A stretch of DNA of 64,000 bases, taken from Synechococcus sp. BO 8801. Its GTDB lineage: Bacteria; Cyanobacteriota; Cyanobacteriia; PCC-6307; Cyanobiaceae. This document shows positions 26,621 to 34,491 of this stretch, piece after piece. The first letter of the stretch is position 1, and every line of letters starts with the position of its first letter. Location: assembly GCF_002252675.1 (NCBI RefSeq), contig NZ_NQKY01000013.1, forward strand, positions 20,168 through 84,167. The letters are read 5' to 3'. The notes under the pieces were generated by a model. The model was not told the DNA's origin. It saw only the letters and a program-made list of their open reading frames with translations, and made no database searches. A program made the translations under genes and the position numbers.

Positions 26621-28087
26621 GTGAGCCCCGTCACTTCTGAGCTAGAGAGGCATCGCCGCCGGTACCCACCCGTGACGCCACCGGACCCCCTGCGCCCCGC
26701 CGCCCTGGCCTCCCTGCTGCCCGCCGGCTGGGGCAGGCAGGCCCTGTTGCTGGCCGGGGGGGTGATCGGGGGCGAACTGCTGCTGCGGGCGTTGCCCGGC
26801 GAAGGACTGGGTCTGGTGGGGATCGCCGGGGTGGCGGCGGGCTGGTGGTGGCTGGGCCGGCGGCCCGCCCGCCTGGCACCGCCCCGCTTGCCCGCCAGCT
26901 TCGACGCCTGGGTGCGGCGCTGCGAGGAGCTGCTGCTCCAGTTCGAGCATCTGAAGGGGGAGACGGCCGAGGGAGAGCCGGGCGAAGGCCAGATCCAGCG
27001 CCGCGCCGGCCTTGCCGCCCTGAGGGAGGAGGGGGCCCGGCCCGGTCTCCAGCTCGCCCTGGTGGGCTCCGTCGCTCCCGACGCCTCCTGGGCCCCTGCG
27101 CTGCAGCAGGCCCTGCGCGGCCGGCTGGCCCTGAGCCTGCGGTGGGGTGAGGCCCTGCCGGCGGTGAGCCGGGAGCGCCAGTGGCCGGAGGGCTTCGCCG
27201 CCGCCGATGTGGTGCTGTTCCACCTGGTGACCCCCCTGCGGGCCGCCGATCTGCGCTGGCTGGAGGCGGTGCCCAAGGTCCAGCCCCTGTGGCTGCTGGT
27301 GCAACCGGAGGCCCCCTGCGATCCGGCCGACCTGGCGGCCGAACTGGCCTCCCAGTGGCCCGGCGCCGCCGCTGACCGGCTGCTGCCGTGGGACGGCTGC
27401 CCCGAAGCCCTGACCGCCAGCCTGCAGCCCCTGGCCCGCTGGCTGGCGGCCGAGGGAGCGTCCCTGCGCCGGGCCACGCCCCTGCGGCGCATCGAGGCCC
27501 TGCACCGGTGCTGGCAGGCCGATCTGGAACGGCTGCGGCGGCAACGGCTGGTCCAGCTGCAGCAGCGCACCCAGTGGATCGTGGCGGCCGGCGTGTTCGC
27601 CGCGCCCCTGCCCTCCCTCGATCTGCTGGTGCTGGCGGCGGCCAACGGCCTGATGCTGCAGGAGATGGCCCGTCTCTGGGGCTGCCCCTGGAGCACCGAA
27701 CAGCTCAAGGCCGCCGCGGTGGAACTGGGCAAGGCCTCCCTGCTGCTGGGGGTGGTGGAGTGGAGCAGCCAGGCCCTGATCGCCGCCGCGCGCCTCCACG
27801 GCGCCACCTGGCTGGTGGGCGGGGCGGTCCAGGCCCTGAGCGCGGCCTACCTGACCCGGGTGGTGAGCCATGCCATGGCCGATGTGCTGGCCCTCTCCGT
27901 CGGCGTCGAGGCTCCGGACCTCGAGCGGATCAAGCGGGAAGCCCCCCTGCTGGTGGCGCGGGCGGCCGAGGCGGAGAAGCTCGACTGGTCCGGTTTCCTG
28001 CAGCAGGCTCGGACCTGGATCAGCCAGCAGCTGACAACACCATCCCCGTCATCACTGGCCGCGCCATCCCTGCCGCCCGCGGTGTGA
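26621..28087 (+). CDS. DUF697-type membrane protein with degenerate GTPase domain
   Basis: The 488-residue protein has an N-terminal pair of hydrophobic stretches (ALLLAGGVIGGELLLRAL and GLVGIAGVAAGWWWLG), a central region shaped like a small GTPase, and a C-terminal DUF697-like domain with hydrophobic helices (WIVAAGVFAAPLPSLDLLVL). Where a phosphate loop would be expected it reads LALVGSVAPDASWAPAL, with no GKS/T, so nucleotide binding is doubtful. GTG at 26621 is chosen because GGGAGGT lies about 11 bp upstream; GTG at 26672 is an alternative. It is probably an inner membrane protein. Confidence 0.65.
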   Translation: MSPVTSELERHRRRYPPVTPPDPLRPAALASLLPAGWGRQALLLAGGVIGGELLLRALPGEGLGLVGIAGVAAGWWWLGRRPARLAPPRLPASFDAWVRRCEELLLQFEHLKGETAEGEPGEGQIQRRAGLAALREEGARPGLQLALVGSVAPDASWAPALQQALRGRLALSLRWGEALPAVSRERQWPEGFAAADVVLFHLVTPLRAADLRWLEAVPKVQPLWLLVQPEAPCDPADLAAELASQWPGAAADRLLPWDGCPEALTASLQPLARWLAAEGASLRRATPLRRIEALHRCWQADLERLRRQRLVQLQQRTQWIVAAGVFAAPLPSLDLLVLAAANGLMLQEMARLWGCPWSTEQLKAAAVELGKASLLLGVVEWSSQALIAAARLHGATWLVGGAVQALSAAYLTRVVSHAMADVLALSVGVEAPDLERIKREAPLLVARAAEAEKLDWSGFLQQARTWISQQLTTPSPSSLAAPSLPPAV

Positions 28088-28094
28088 CGCTGTT

Positions 28095-28127
28095 TTCATG
28101 ACGTGCTTTCATGAAGTCTCTTCATGA
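28095..28127. repeat. Three TTCATGA direct repeats upstream of psbA
   Basis: The heptamer TTCATGA occurs at 28096, 28108 and 28121 (steps of 12 and 13 bp); the second and third copies extend to the palindrome TTCATGAA. They sit 130-160 bp upstream of the psbA ATG. The spacing and position suggest binding of a dimeric or tandem regulator. They do not match the HLR1 element (GTTACATT pairs with 2-bp gap) of high-light-regulated genes. Confidence 0.4.
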
Positions 28128-28210
28128 ATATTCATTGCGTATCGACCCGATTGCCTGAAGGATCGTTGCGCTCAGGTTCGGGATCCCAGGAGATTTCTTA
28201 GTGTGAACGC

Positions 28211-28227
28211 ACCTCCCTTGTGGAGGT
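28211..28227 (+). promoter_or_regulatory. Hairpin in the psbA leader (ACCTCC/GGAGGT)
   Basis: ACCTCC and GGAGGT form a perfect 6-bp stem with a 5-base loop, starting 47 bases upstream of the psbA ATG. The GGAGGT arm is a full ribosome-binding sequence, but it lies 30 bases before the ATG, too far for normal use. A second purine tract, AGGAGA at 28190-28195, precedes a GTG at 28203 that opens a frame overlapping psbA. The leader from 28130 to 28257 probably has a role in mRNA stability or translation. Confidence 0.4.
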
Positions 28228-28257
28228 ATCACTGCGTCTTCCTACCGTCTTACTTCC

Positions 28258-29334
28258 ATGACCACTGCCATTCGCAGCGGCCGCTCGGAAAGCTGGGAAA
28301 GCTTCTGCGCCTGGGTCACCTCCACCAACAACCGCATCTACGTCGGTTGGTTCGGTGTGCTGATGATTCCCTGCCTCCTGGCCGCCGCCATCTGCTTCAT
28401 CGTCGCCTTCATCGCGGCCCCCTCCGTCGACATCGACGGCATCCGTGAGCCCGTCGCCGGCTCCCTGATCCAGGGCAACAACATCATCTCCGGCGCCGTT
28501 GTTCCCTCCAGCAACGCCATCGGTCTGCACCTCTACCCGATCTGGGAAGCCGCCAGCCTTGACGAGTGGCTGTACAACGGTGGCCCCTACCAGCTGGTGG
28601 TCTTCCACTTCCTGATCGGCATCTCGGCCTACATGGGCCGCCAGTGGGAGCTCTCCTACCGGCTCGGCATGCGCCCCTGGATCTGCGTCGCCTACTCCGC
28701 CCCCCTCTCGGCGGCCTTCGCGGTGTTCCTGATCTACCCCTTTGGTCAGGGTTCCTTCTCCGACGGCATGCCCCTCGGCATCAGCGGCACCTTCAACTTC
28801 ATGCTGGTGTTCCAGGCTGAGCACAACATCCTGATGCACCCCTTCCACATGCTGGGTGTGGCGGGTGTGTTCGGTGGCTCCCTGTTCTCCGCCATGCATG
28901 GTTCGCTCGTCACCAGCTCCCTGGTGCGTGAGACCACCGAGACCGAGTCCCAGAACTACGGCTACAAGTTCGGCCAGGAGGAAGAGACCTACAACATCGT
29001 GGCTGCCCACGGTTACTTCGGTCGCCTGATCTTCCAGTACGCCTCGTTCAACAACAGCCGCAGCCTCCACTTCTTCCTGGCCGCCTGGCCCGTGGTCGGC
29101 ATCTGGTTCACCGCCCTGGGCGTGAGCACGATGGCCTTCAACCTGAACGGCTTCAACTTCAACCAGTCCATCCTTGATGGCCAGGGCCGGGTGATCAACA
29201 CCTGGGCCGACGTGCTCAACCGTGCCGGCCTCGGCATGGAAGTGATGCACGAGCGCAACGCCCACAACTTCCCCCTCGATCTGGCCACCGTGCAGTCCGT
29301 TCCCGTGGCCCTGCAGGCCCCGGCGATCGGCTGA
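28258..29334 (+). CDS. psbA: Photosystem II D1 protein (D1:1-like, Gln at the 130 position)
   Basis: D1 binds P680, pheophytin, QB and the Mn4CaO5 cluster. The 358-residue protein has five transmembrane helices and the key segments: FGQGSFSDG with the Tyr161/Asp170 region just before and in it, VFQAEHN (Glu189, His190), [14 protein letters not shown] (His332, Glu333, His337, Asp342, Ala344), then a 15-residue C-terminal extension removed by CtpA. YMGRQWEL shows Gln at the position numbered 130 (129 here, one residue shorter at the N-terminus), the D1:1 state. Unusual residues: Ser for Pro57, Gln for Tyr73, Leu for Phe93. A hairpin terminator follows. Confidence 0.98.
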   Translation: MTTAIRSGRSESWESFCAWVTSTNNRIYVGWFGVLMIPCLLAAAICFIVAFIAAPSVDIDGIREPVAGSLIQGNNIISGAVVPSSNAIGLHLYPIWEAASLDEWLYNGGPYQLVVFHFLIGISAYMGRQWELSYRLGMRPWICVAYSAPLSAAFAVFLIYPFGQGSFSDGMPLGISGTFNFMLVFQAEHNILMHPFHMLGVAGVFGGSLFSAMHGSLVTSSLVRETTETESQNYGYKFGQEEETYNIVAAHGYFGRLIFQYASFNNSRSLHFFLAAWPVVGIWFTALGVSTMAFNLNGFNFNQSILDGQGRVINTWADVLNRAGLGMEVMHERNAHNFPLDLATVQSVPVALQAPAIG

Positions 29335-29399
29335 TTCCCTCGGCACCCGCGATCGGCTGCGTCCCGCGGGGCGCTCGCCGATCCACCCCTGCCCCCCCC

Positions 29400-29437
29400 A
29401 GCCCCCTCTGTCCCCTGCGGACGCCGAGGGGGCTTTT
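29400..29437 (+). terminator. Rho-independent terminator of psbA
   Basis: GCCCCCTC (29401-29408) pairs with GAGGGGGC (29426-29433) and is followed by TTTT. The enclosed loop contains a second small stem GTCC/GGAC. It lies 66 bp after the psbA stop. Confidence 0.85.
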
Positions 29438-29519
29438 CCTTGGCGGCCATCCGGCCGTGGCTGGGCCGCGGCGGCGGCCAGAATGTACACTCCAAGCTTT
29501 CTGTTCGCCAGCGGCCGCC

Positions 29520-30533
29520 ATGCCCCAGCACCGCCGTGACGGCCAGGGCCACCCCGAAGGCCCCCGGTTCCGCCTGAAGCAGGCCCTGGTGGCCGCCGCC
29601 CTGGTGGTTCCGCTGCTGGCCGGCGGCTGCGCCCCCGGGCCCGAGGCCGGCGGCAAGGCCCCCGGCACCGGAGACACCGCCGGGGCCAGCGGCAGCGCAG
29701 GGGCGAAGGACGGGCGCCCCCTGGTGCTCACCACCTTCACGATCCTGGCGGACATGGCCCGCCAGGTGGCCGGCGAGCGGGTGCGGGTGGAATCGATCAC
29801 CCGGCTGGGGGCCGAGATCCACGGCTACGAGCCCACCCCCAGCGATCTCAAGCGGGCCTCGGGGGCCCAGATGGTGCTGGAGAACGGCTTCGGGCTGGAA
29901 CGCTGGGCCCAGCGCTTCTACGCCGGTCTCCCCGAGGTGCCCCACGTGACCCTCACCGAGGGCATCACGCCCCTGCCGATCGCCGGCGACGCCTACCAGG
30001 GCAAGCCCAACCCCCACGCCTGGATGTCCCCCCGGCTGGCCAAGGTCTATGTGGAAAACATCCGCCGCGCCCTGACCCGGCTCGACCCCGCCGGGGCCGC
30101 CACCTTCCAGCGCAATGCCAAGCGCTACAGCGCCGAGCTGGACGCCCTCGACCGGGAGCTGCGGACCTCCCTGGCCCGGATCCCCCCCGGCCAGCGGGTG
30201 CTGGCCACCTGTGAGGGGGCCTTCTCCTACCTCGCCCGCGACTACGGCCTCACCGAGGCCTACCTGTGGCCGGTGAACGCCGAATCCCAGGTCACCCCCC
30301 AGCGGATGGCCCGCCTGATCGCCCTGGTGAAGGAGCGCCGGGTGCCGGCGGTGTTCTGCGAGAGCACGGTCAGCGCCGAGCCCCAGAAGCAGGTGGCGAA
30401 GCAGTCGGGGGCCCGCTTCGGCGGCGTGTTCCACGTGGATTCGCTCTCCCTGCCGGACGGCCCGGCCCCCAATCTCCTGGAGCTGCAGCGTCATAACGTG
30501 GAGACCCTGCAAGCGGGTCTGGCGGGGAGCTGA
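29520..30533 (+). CDS. mntC: Manganese ABC transporter, substrate-binding lipoprotein
   Basis: The 337-residue cluster A-I binding protein captures Mn2+ (or Zn2+) outside the membrane. It has a lipobox VPLLAGGCAP around residue 38, GAEIHGYEPTPSDL (first His ligand), GKPNPHAWMSP (second His), FCESTVS (Glu) and FHVDSLS (Asp): a His/His/Glu/Asp set. The His-rich loop of ZnuA-type zinc proteins is missing, and the C-A-B gene order matches cyanobacterial mntCAB, so manganese is preferred. The ATG at 29520 lies just before a normal lipoprotein leader. Mn supply fits its place beside psbA, but this may be chance. Confidence 0.88.
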   Translation: MPQHRRDGQGHPEGPRFRLKQALVAAALVVPLLAGGCAPGPEAGGKAPGTGDTAGASGSAGAKDGRPLVLTTFTILADMARQVAGERVRVESITRLGAEIHGYEPTPSDLKRASGAQMVLENGFGLERWAQRFYAGLPEVPHVTLTEGITPLPIAGDAYQGKPNPHAWMSPRLAKVYVENIRRALTRLDPAGAATFQRNAKRYSAELDALDRELRTSLARIPPGQRVLATCEGAFSYLARDYGLTEAYLWPVNAESQVTPQRMARLIALVKERRVPAVFCESTVSAEPQKQVAKQSGARFGGVFHVDSLSLPDGPAPNLLELQRHNVETLQAGLAGS

Positions 30534-30537
30534 ACCG

Positions 30538-31335
30538 ATGCCCTCTCGCCCCACCCCCTTCCCCGGCAGCGAGCGGATCGCCGTCCGCAACCTCTGCGTC
30601 GATTACCACGGGGTGGTGGCCGTCCATGAGGCCTCCCTGCATCTCGATGCCGGCACCATCTGCGCCCTGGTGGGGATGAACGGGGCCGGCAAATCCACCC
30701 TGTTCAAGGCCCTGATGGGCTTCGTGCGCCCCTCGGCCGGCAGCATCGCCATCAATGGCCTGCCCCTGCGGCAGGCGCGCCGGGCCCGGGCGGTGGCCTA
30801 CGTCCCCCAGACCGAGAGCGTCGACTGGAACTTCCCGGTCAACGTCCATGAGGTGGTGATGATGGGCCGCTACGGGGCCATGAATCTGCTGCGCATCCCC
30901 CGTCCGATCGACCGGCAGGCGGTGAAGGAGGCGCTGGAGCGGGTGGACCTGTGGCCGCTGCGCCACCGCCAGATCGGAGCCCTCTCCGGCGGCCAGCGCA
31001 AGCGGGCCTTCCTGGCGCGGGCCCTGGCCCAGGGCGCCTCGGTGATGCTGCTGGATGAGCCCTTCAACGGCGTCGACATCCGCACCGAGAAACTGATGAT
31101 CGAGCTGTTCGAGCAGTTCCGCCGCGAGGGGCGCACCCTGATGATCTCCACCCACGACCTGGCCCACGTCACCAGCTTCTGCGACCAGGTGGTGCTGATC
31201 AACAAGACCGTGCTCGCCTACGGCGAGACCTCCTCGGTGTTCACCAGCGAGAACCTGGCCCTCACCTTCGGCGGCCTGCGGCTGGAGGGCGACCCGACCA
31301 CCGCCGTCGAGCCCGAGCCGCCGCAGGCGCCATGA
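30538..31335 (+). CDS. mntA: Manganese ABC transporter, ATP-binding protein
   Basis: The 265-residue ATPase has Walker A GMNGAGKSTLFKAL, the Q-loop YVPQTESVDW, the signature ALSGGQRKRAFLARAL, Walker B VMLLDEPFNGVD and the switch His in STHDLAHV. It follows mntC after 4 bp and overlaps mntB by 4 bp, so the three form one operon. Together they would import Mn2+ for the oxygen-evolving cluster and other Mn enzymes. Confidence 0.92.
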   Translation: MPSRPTPFPGSERIAVRNLCVDYHGVVAVHEASLHLDAGTICALVGMNGAGKSTLFKALMGFVRPSAGSIAINGLPLRQARRARAVAYVPQTESVDWNFPVNVHEVVMMGRYGAMNLLRIPRPIDRQAVKEALERVDLWPLRHRQIGALSGGQRKRAFLARALAQGASVMLLDEPFNGVDIRTEKLMIELFEQFRREGRTLMISTHDLAHVTSFCDQVVLINKTVLAYGETSSVFTSENLALTFGGLRLEGDPTTAVEPEPPQAP

Positions 31336-32204
31336 CGGCCGTGCTCACCTGGCTGATCGAACCGCTCCAGCAGGAGTTCATGGTGCGGGCCCTGCTGGTC
31401 AGCATGCTCGTCTCCTGTGTCTGCGGCCTGCTCTCCTGCTACATGACGCTCAAGGGCTGGGCCCTGATGGGGGATGCGGTGTCCCATGCGGTGATGCCGG
31501 GCGTGGTGATCGCCTACGCCCTGAACCTGCCCTTCGCGGTGGGGGCCTTCGTCTTCGGGGTCGGCTCGGTGGCCCTGATCGGCTACATCAAGCAGATGAC
31601 CCGGATCAAGGAGGACACGGTGATCGGGCTGGTGTTCACCGGCTTCTTCGCCCTCGGCCTGACGCTGATCTCCAAGGTGCGAAGCAGCATCGACCTCTCC
31701 CACATCCTGTTCGGCAACGTGCTGGGCATCAGCTCCTCCGACATCCTCCAGACGGTGGTGATCAGCGTGCTGGTGCTCTCGGTGCTGCTGGTGCTGCGCA
31801 AGGACTTTCTGCTGTTCTGCTTCGATCCCACCCACGCCCGCTCCATCGGCCTTCACACCGGCGTGCTGCACTACCTGCTGCTGTCGATGCTGTCCCTGGC
31901 GGCCGTGGCGGGCCTGCAGACGGTGGGCATCATCCTCGTGGTGGCGATGCTGGTCACACCGGGCGCCACCGCCTACCTGCTCACCGACCGCTTCGACCGC
32001 ATGGTGTGGCTCTCGATCCTCTCGGCGGTGATCTCCAGCGTGGCCGGCATCTACTGGAGCTACTGGATGGATGCCTCCACCGCCGGCTGCATCGTGCTGG
32101 TGCAGACGCTGCTGTTCCTGGTGTGCTTCCTGCTGGCGCCGCGCCATGGCCTGCTGGCCCAGCGGCGCCGCTCGCCGCGGGCCTCCCGCTTCCCATCCGC
32201 GTGA
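31332..32204 (+). CDS. mntB: Manganese ABC transporter, permease
   Basis: The 290-residue ABC-3 family permease has about eight hydrophobic helices and conserved segments LSCYMTLKGWALMGDAVSHA and GLQTVGIILVVAMLVTPGAT, standard for Mn/Zn/Fe cluster A-I transporters. It starts within the mntA stop (ATGA) and its own stop overlaps the GTG of the DUF4336 gene, extending the translationally coupled row to four genes. Confidence 0.92.
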   Translation: MTAVLTWLIEPLQQEFMVRALLVSMLVSCVCGLLSCYMTLKGWALMGDAVSHAVMPGVVIAYALNLPFAVGAFVFGVGSVALIGYIKQMTRIKEDTVIGLVFTGFFALGLTLISKVRSSIDLSHILFGNVLGISSSDILQTVVISVLVLSVLLVLRKDFLLFCFDPTHARSIGLHTGVLHYLLLSMLSLAAVAGLQTVGIILVVAMLVTPGATAYLLTDRFDRMVWLSILSAVISSVAGIYWSYWMDASTAGCIVLVQTLLFLVCFLLAPRHGLLAQRRRSPRASRFPSA

Positions 32205-33391
32205 GCGCGTCCGCCAGCGGCGCCGCCCCGGTCTCGCCCGCGGACCAGCGCTGGCCCTGGTGGCCGCTGCTGCCCCTCTACCCCTACGGCCGCCGCCGCA
32301 CCCTGGTGCGGGAGCTGGTGGCCGGACGGCTCTGGAGCTTCGAGCAGCTGCAGGGGGTCTGGTATGTGGCGGTGCCGATCCGCATGCTGGTGCTCCGGGT
32401 GCGGGAGGGGCTGCTGCTCTATGCCCCGGTGGCCCCCACCGCCGAGGTGCGCTCCCATCTGCGGGACCTGGAGGAGCGCCACGGCCCGGTGTGCACCATC
32501 GTCCTGCCCACCGCTTCAGGGCTGGAGCACAAGCTGCCGGTGCCGGCCATGGCCCGGGCTTTCCCTCGAGCCCAGGTATGGGTCACGCCGCGGCAGTGGA
32601 GTTTCCCCCTGGCGCTGCCGCCCGCCTGGCTGGGGTTCCCCGCCGCCCGCACCCGGGTGCTGCTCAGCGACGGGGTACCCCATGGCGACCAGCTCGACTG
32701 GCTGCCCCTGGGCCCCCTGGACCTGGGGCTGGGCACCTTCCTGGAGATCGCCTGCTTCGATCGGGCCAGCGGCAGCCTGCTGCTCACCGATGCCCTGGTG
32801 GCGATTCCGCCGGAGCCGCCGGCGGTGTTCGATCTCGATCCCACGCCACTGCTGTTCCATGCCCGCGAGCGGGGGGATGAGCCGCTGCAGGACGATCCCG
32901 AGCGACGCCTCCGGGGCTGGTGGCGGCTGGTGCTGTTCGCCACCTACCTGCGCCCCCGTCCCCTGGAGGTGCCGCCCCTGGGCGAGGTGCTGCGCCGCTG
33001 CCTGGCACCGGGGTGTCGCGACGCCCGGGCCCACTTCGGCTTCTACCCGTTCCGGTGGCTGCCCGGCTGGCAGGCCGACTTCCAGGCCCTGGCGCCGGGG
33101 GGCCGCAGCACCCTGCAGGTGGCGGCCGTGCTGGAGCGGCTGGTGTTCCCGCGCCAGCGGGCCGCCCTGGTGGCCTGGATCCGGCTTCTGGCGGGCCTGA
33201 AGGACCTGCGCTGGGTGGTTCCGGCCCACCATGACGCCCCCGTGGCCAGTTCGCCCCAGGAGCTGGCGGCCCTGGCCGATCGGATCGAAGCGGACGACTG
33301 GGCCCCCGATCAGGGAGCCTGGGAAACCCTCGCCGGAATCGACAACACCCTGGTGCGGCTGGGGCTGGTGCCGGGGGAAGGGGAGCGCTGA
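32201..33391 (+). CDS. DUF4336 domain-containing protein
   Basis: The 396-residue protein matches the cyanobacterial/plant DUF4336 layout: an opening WPLLPLYPYGRRRTLVREL, a domain with VAPTAEVRSHLRDLEERHG, LPTASGLEHKLPVPAMAR, VWVTPRQWSFPLALP, and a C-terminal half with FLEIACFDRASGSLLLTDAL. The fold may be related to metallo-beta-lactamases, with changed metal ligands; no activity is known. Start GTG at 32201 overlaps the mntB stop, so it is expressed with the Mn transporter, though many cyanobacteria have it elsewhere. Confidence 0.75.
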   Translation: MSASASGAAPVSPADQRWPWWPLLPLYPYGRRRTLVRELVAGRLWSFEQLQGVWYVAVPIRMLVLRVREGLLLYAPVAPTAEVRSHLRDLEERHGPVCTIVLPTASGLEHKLPVPAMARAFPRAQVWVTPRQWSFPLALPPAWLGFPAARTRVLLSDGVPHGDQLDWLPLGPLDLGLGTFLEIACFDRASGSLLLTDALVAIPPEPPAVFDLDPTPLLFHARERGDEPLQDDPERRLRGWWRLVLFATYLRPRPLEVPPLGEVLRRCLAPGCRDARAHFGFYPFRWLPGWQADFQALAPGGRSTLQVAAVLERLVFPRQRAALVAWIRLLAGLKDLRWVVPAHHDAPVASSPQELAALADRIEADDWAPDQGAWETLAGIDNTLVRLGLVPGEGER

Positions 33392-33413
33392 GGCCTGGAG
33401 GGGGCGCTGAGGG

Positions 33414-33773
33414 CTAGAGCTCGAGTTCGCCGGGGTCTGCGTCGAGGCCCCCCTCGAAGCCACCGCTGCCGAGCATGGCCGACTCCAGCTCCATGCGCTG
33501 CTCCATCTGGCGCAGGAAGTAACCGGTCATCATGGCCGAGGCCAGCAGGCCCGCGAGGTTGTCGCGGCTGGCCTGGATCTTCACCTCGAACTGCTCACCG
33601 GGAAGCATGCCCAGCAGGCCCTGGACGTTGTGGCGGATGATGTCCTGGATGTCGCCGGTGGCCGAGCGCGCCACCCTCTGGAGCACATCCGGGGACTGTT
33701 CCTGCAGGTACTGAATCAGCGAATTGTCGCTGATCGCCTCGTTGTCGGCGGTCAGGAACTCCGGGTTGAACAT
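33414..33773 (-). CDS. DUF760 family protein
   Basis: A 119-residue protein with SLIQYLQEQSPDVLQRVARS, IIRHNVQGLLGMLP, and SRDNLAGLLASAMMTGYFLR, the signature of DUF760, a family found in cyanobacteria and chloroplasts. The plastid members are linked to protein quality control, but the bacterial role is not established. It lies tail to tail with the DUF4336 gene (22 bp apart). Confidence 0.85.
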   Translation of the reverse strand: MFNPEFLTADNEAISDNSLIQYLQEQSPDVLQRVARSATGDIQDIIRHNVQGLLGMLPGEQFEVKIQASRDNLAGLLASAMMTGYFLRQMEQRMELESAMLGSGGFEGGLDADPGELEL

Positions 33774-33822
33774 GTGCCCTCCGGTGTGCGCTGTAACACG
33801 ACGTGCACCCTAACGCAGTCTT

Positions 33823-34437
33823 TCAAGCGGCTTCCCCAGCGTCGGGAGTGGAGAACCCAACCGGACCGAACCGGGCCAGGGGCCAGTAGCGCCAGATGGC
33901 GGTGCCGATCAGGTCGCTCTCCGGCAGGGGGCCCCAGAGGTGGGAATCCAGGCTGGCATTGCGGTTGTCCCCCAGCACCAGCACCTGCCCAGGCGGAACC
34001 ACGAAGGGCTCCAGGGCGTAGTCCATCGGCTCCCGGGCCCAGTCCGGCTCGGCGGGGAGGCCGTTGCGCCAGAGGCGGCCTCCCTTGACCTCCACCCGAT
34101 CGCCGGCCACCGCCACCACCCGCTTGATCAGGGCCGCGCCGGGGTCGTAGCCCGCCTGCTGCAGGGCGGCCGGCGGATGGAAGACGACGATGCGGCCCGT
34201 CCGCACCCCCGACCCGAAGCGGGGGCTCAGCTTCTCCACCAGGACCCGGTCCTGGAGCTGCAGGGTGGGCAGCATCGAGCCCGACGGGATCCAGCGTGGC
34301 TCCACCACCGTCCAGCGCAGCAGCAGGGCCACCAGCACCCACAGCAGCAGCCGGAACAGCTGCTGCAGCAGGCCCCTTGCCGCACCCTGGGGGGCGGAAG
34401 GCGGCGTGGGCGGGGCGATGGCGGGGCCGCTGCCCAT
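33823..34437 (-). CDS. lepB: Signal peptidase I
   Basis: The 204-residue membrane peptidase cleaves signal peptides of exported proteins. One hydrophobic anchor (LLWVLVALLLRWTVV, about residues 31-45) precedes the catalytic Ser in WIPSGSMLPTLQ; the catalytic Lys is in ALIKRVVAVAGD; the signature VLGDNRNASLDSHLWGPL follows. The domain is on the outer side of the membrane. Its start region faces menD about 55 bp away on the opposite strand. Confidence 0.95.
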   Translation of the reverse strand: MGSGPAIAPPTPPSAPQGAARGLLQQLFRLLLWVLVALLLRWTVVEPRWIPSGSMLPTLQLQDRVLVEKLSPRFGSGVRTGRIVVFHPPAALQQAGYDPGAALIKRVVAVAGDRVEVKGGRLWRNGLPAEPDWAREPMDYALEPFVVPPGQVLVLGDNRNASLDSHLWGPLPESDLIGTAIWRYWPLARFGPVGFSTPDAGEAA

Positions 34438-34491
34438 GGGGAAACCGTCCGTGAGGATGATTCCCCCATCCTGAACACCGGAGCGTCCCCC

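Noticed and set aside
28203..28448. GTG-initiated 81-codon frame overlapping psbA with AGGAGA upstream
   Set aside because: Its codons after 28258 are dictated by psbA in another frame and the peptide resembles nothing. Kept only as a possible leader-translation signal in the findings.
29520..32204. Zinc transporter (znuACB) call
   Set aside because: The binding protein lacks the His-rich loop of ZnuA and the gene order is C-A-B as in manganese transporters. Zinc is not fully excluded.
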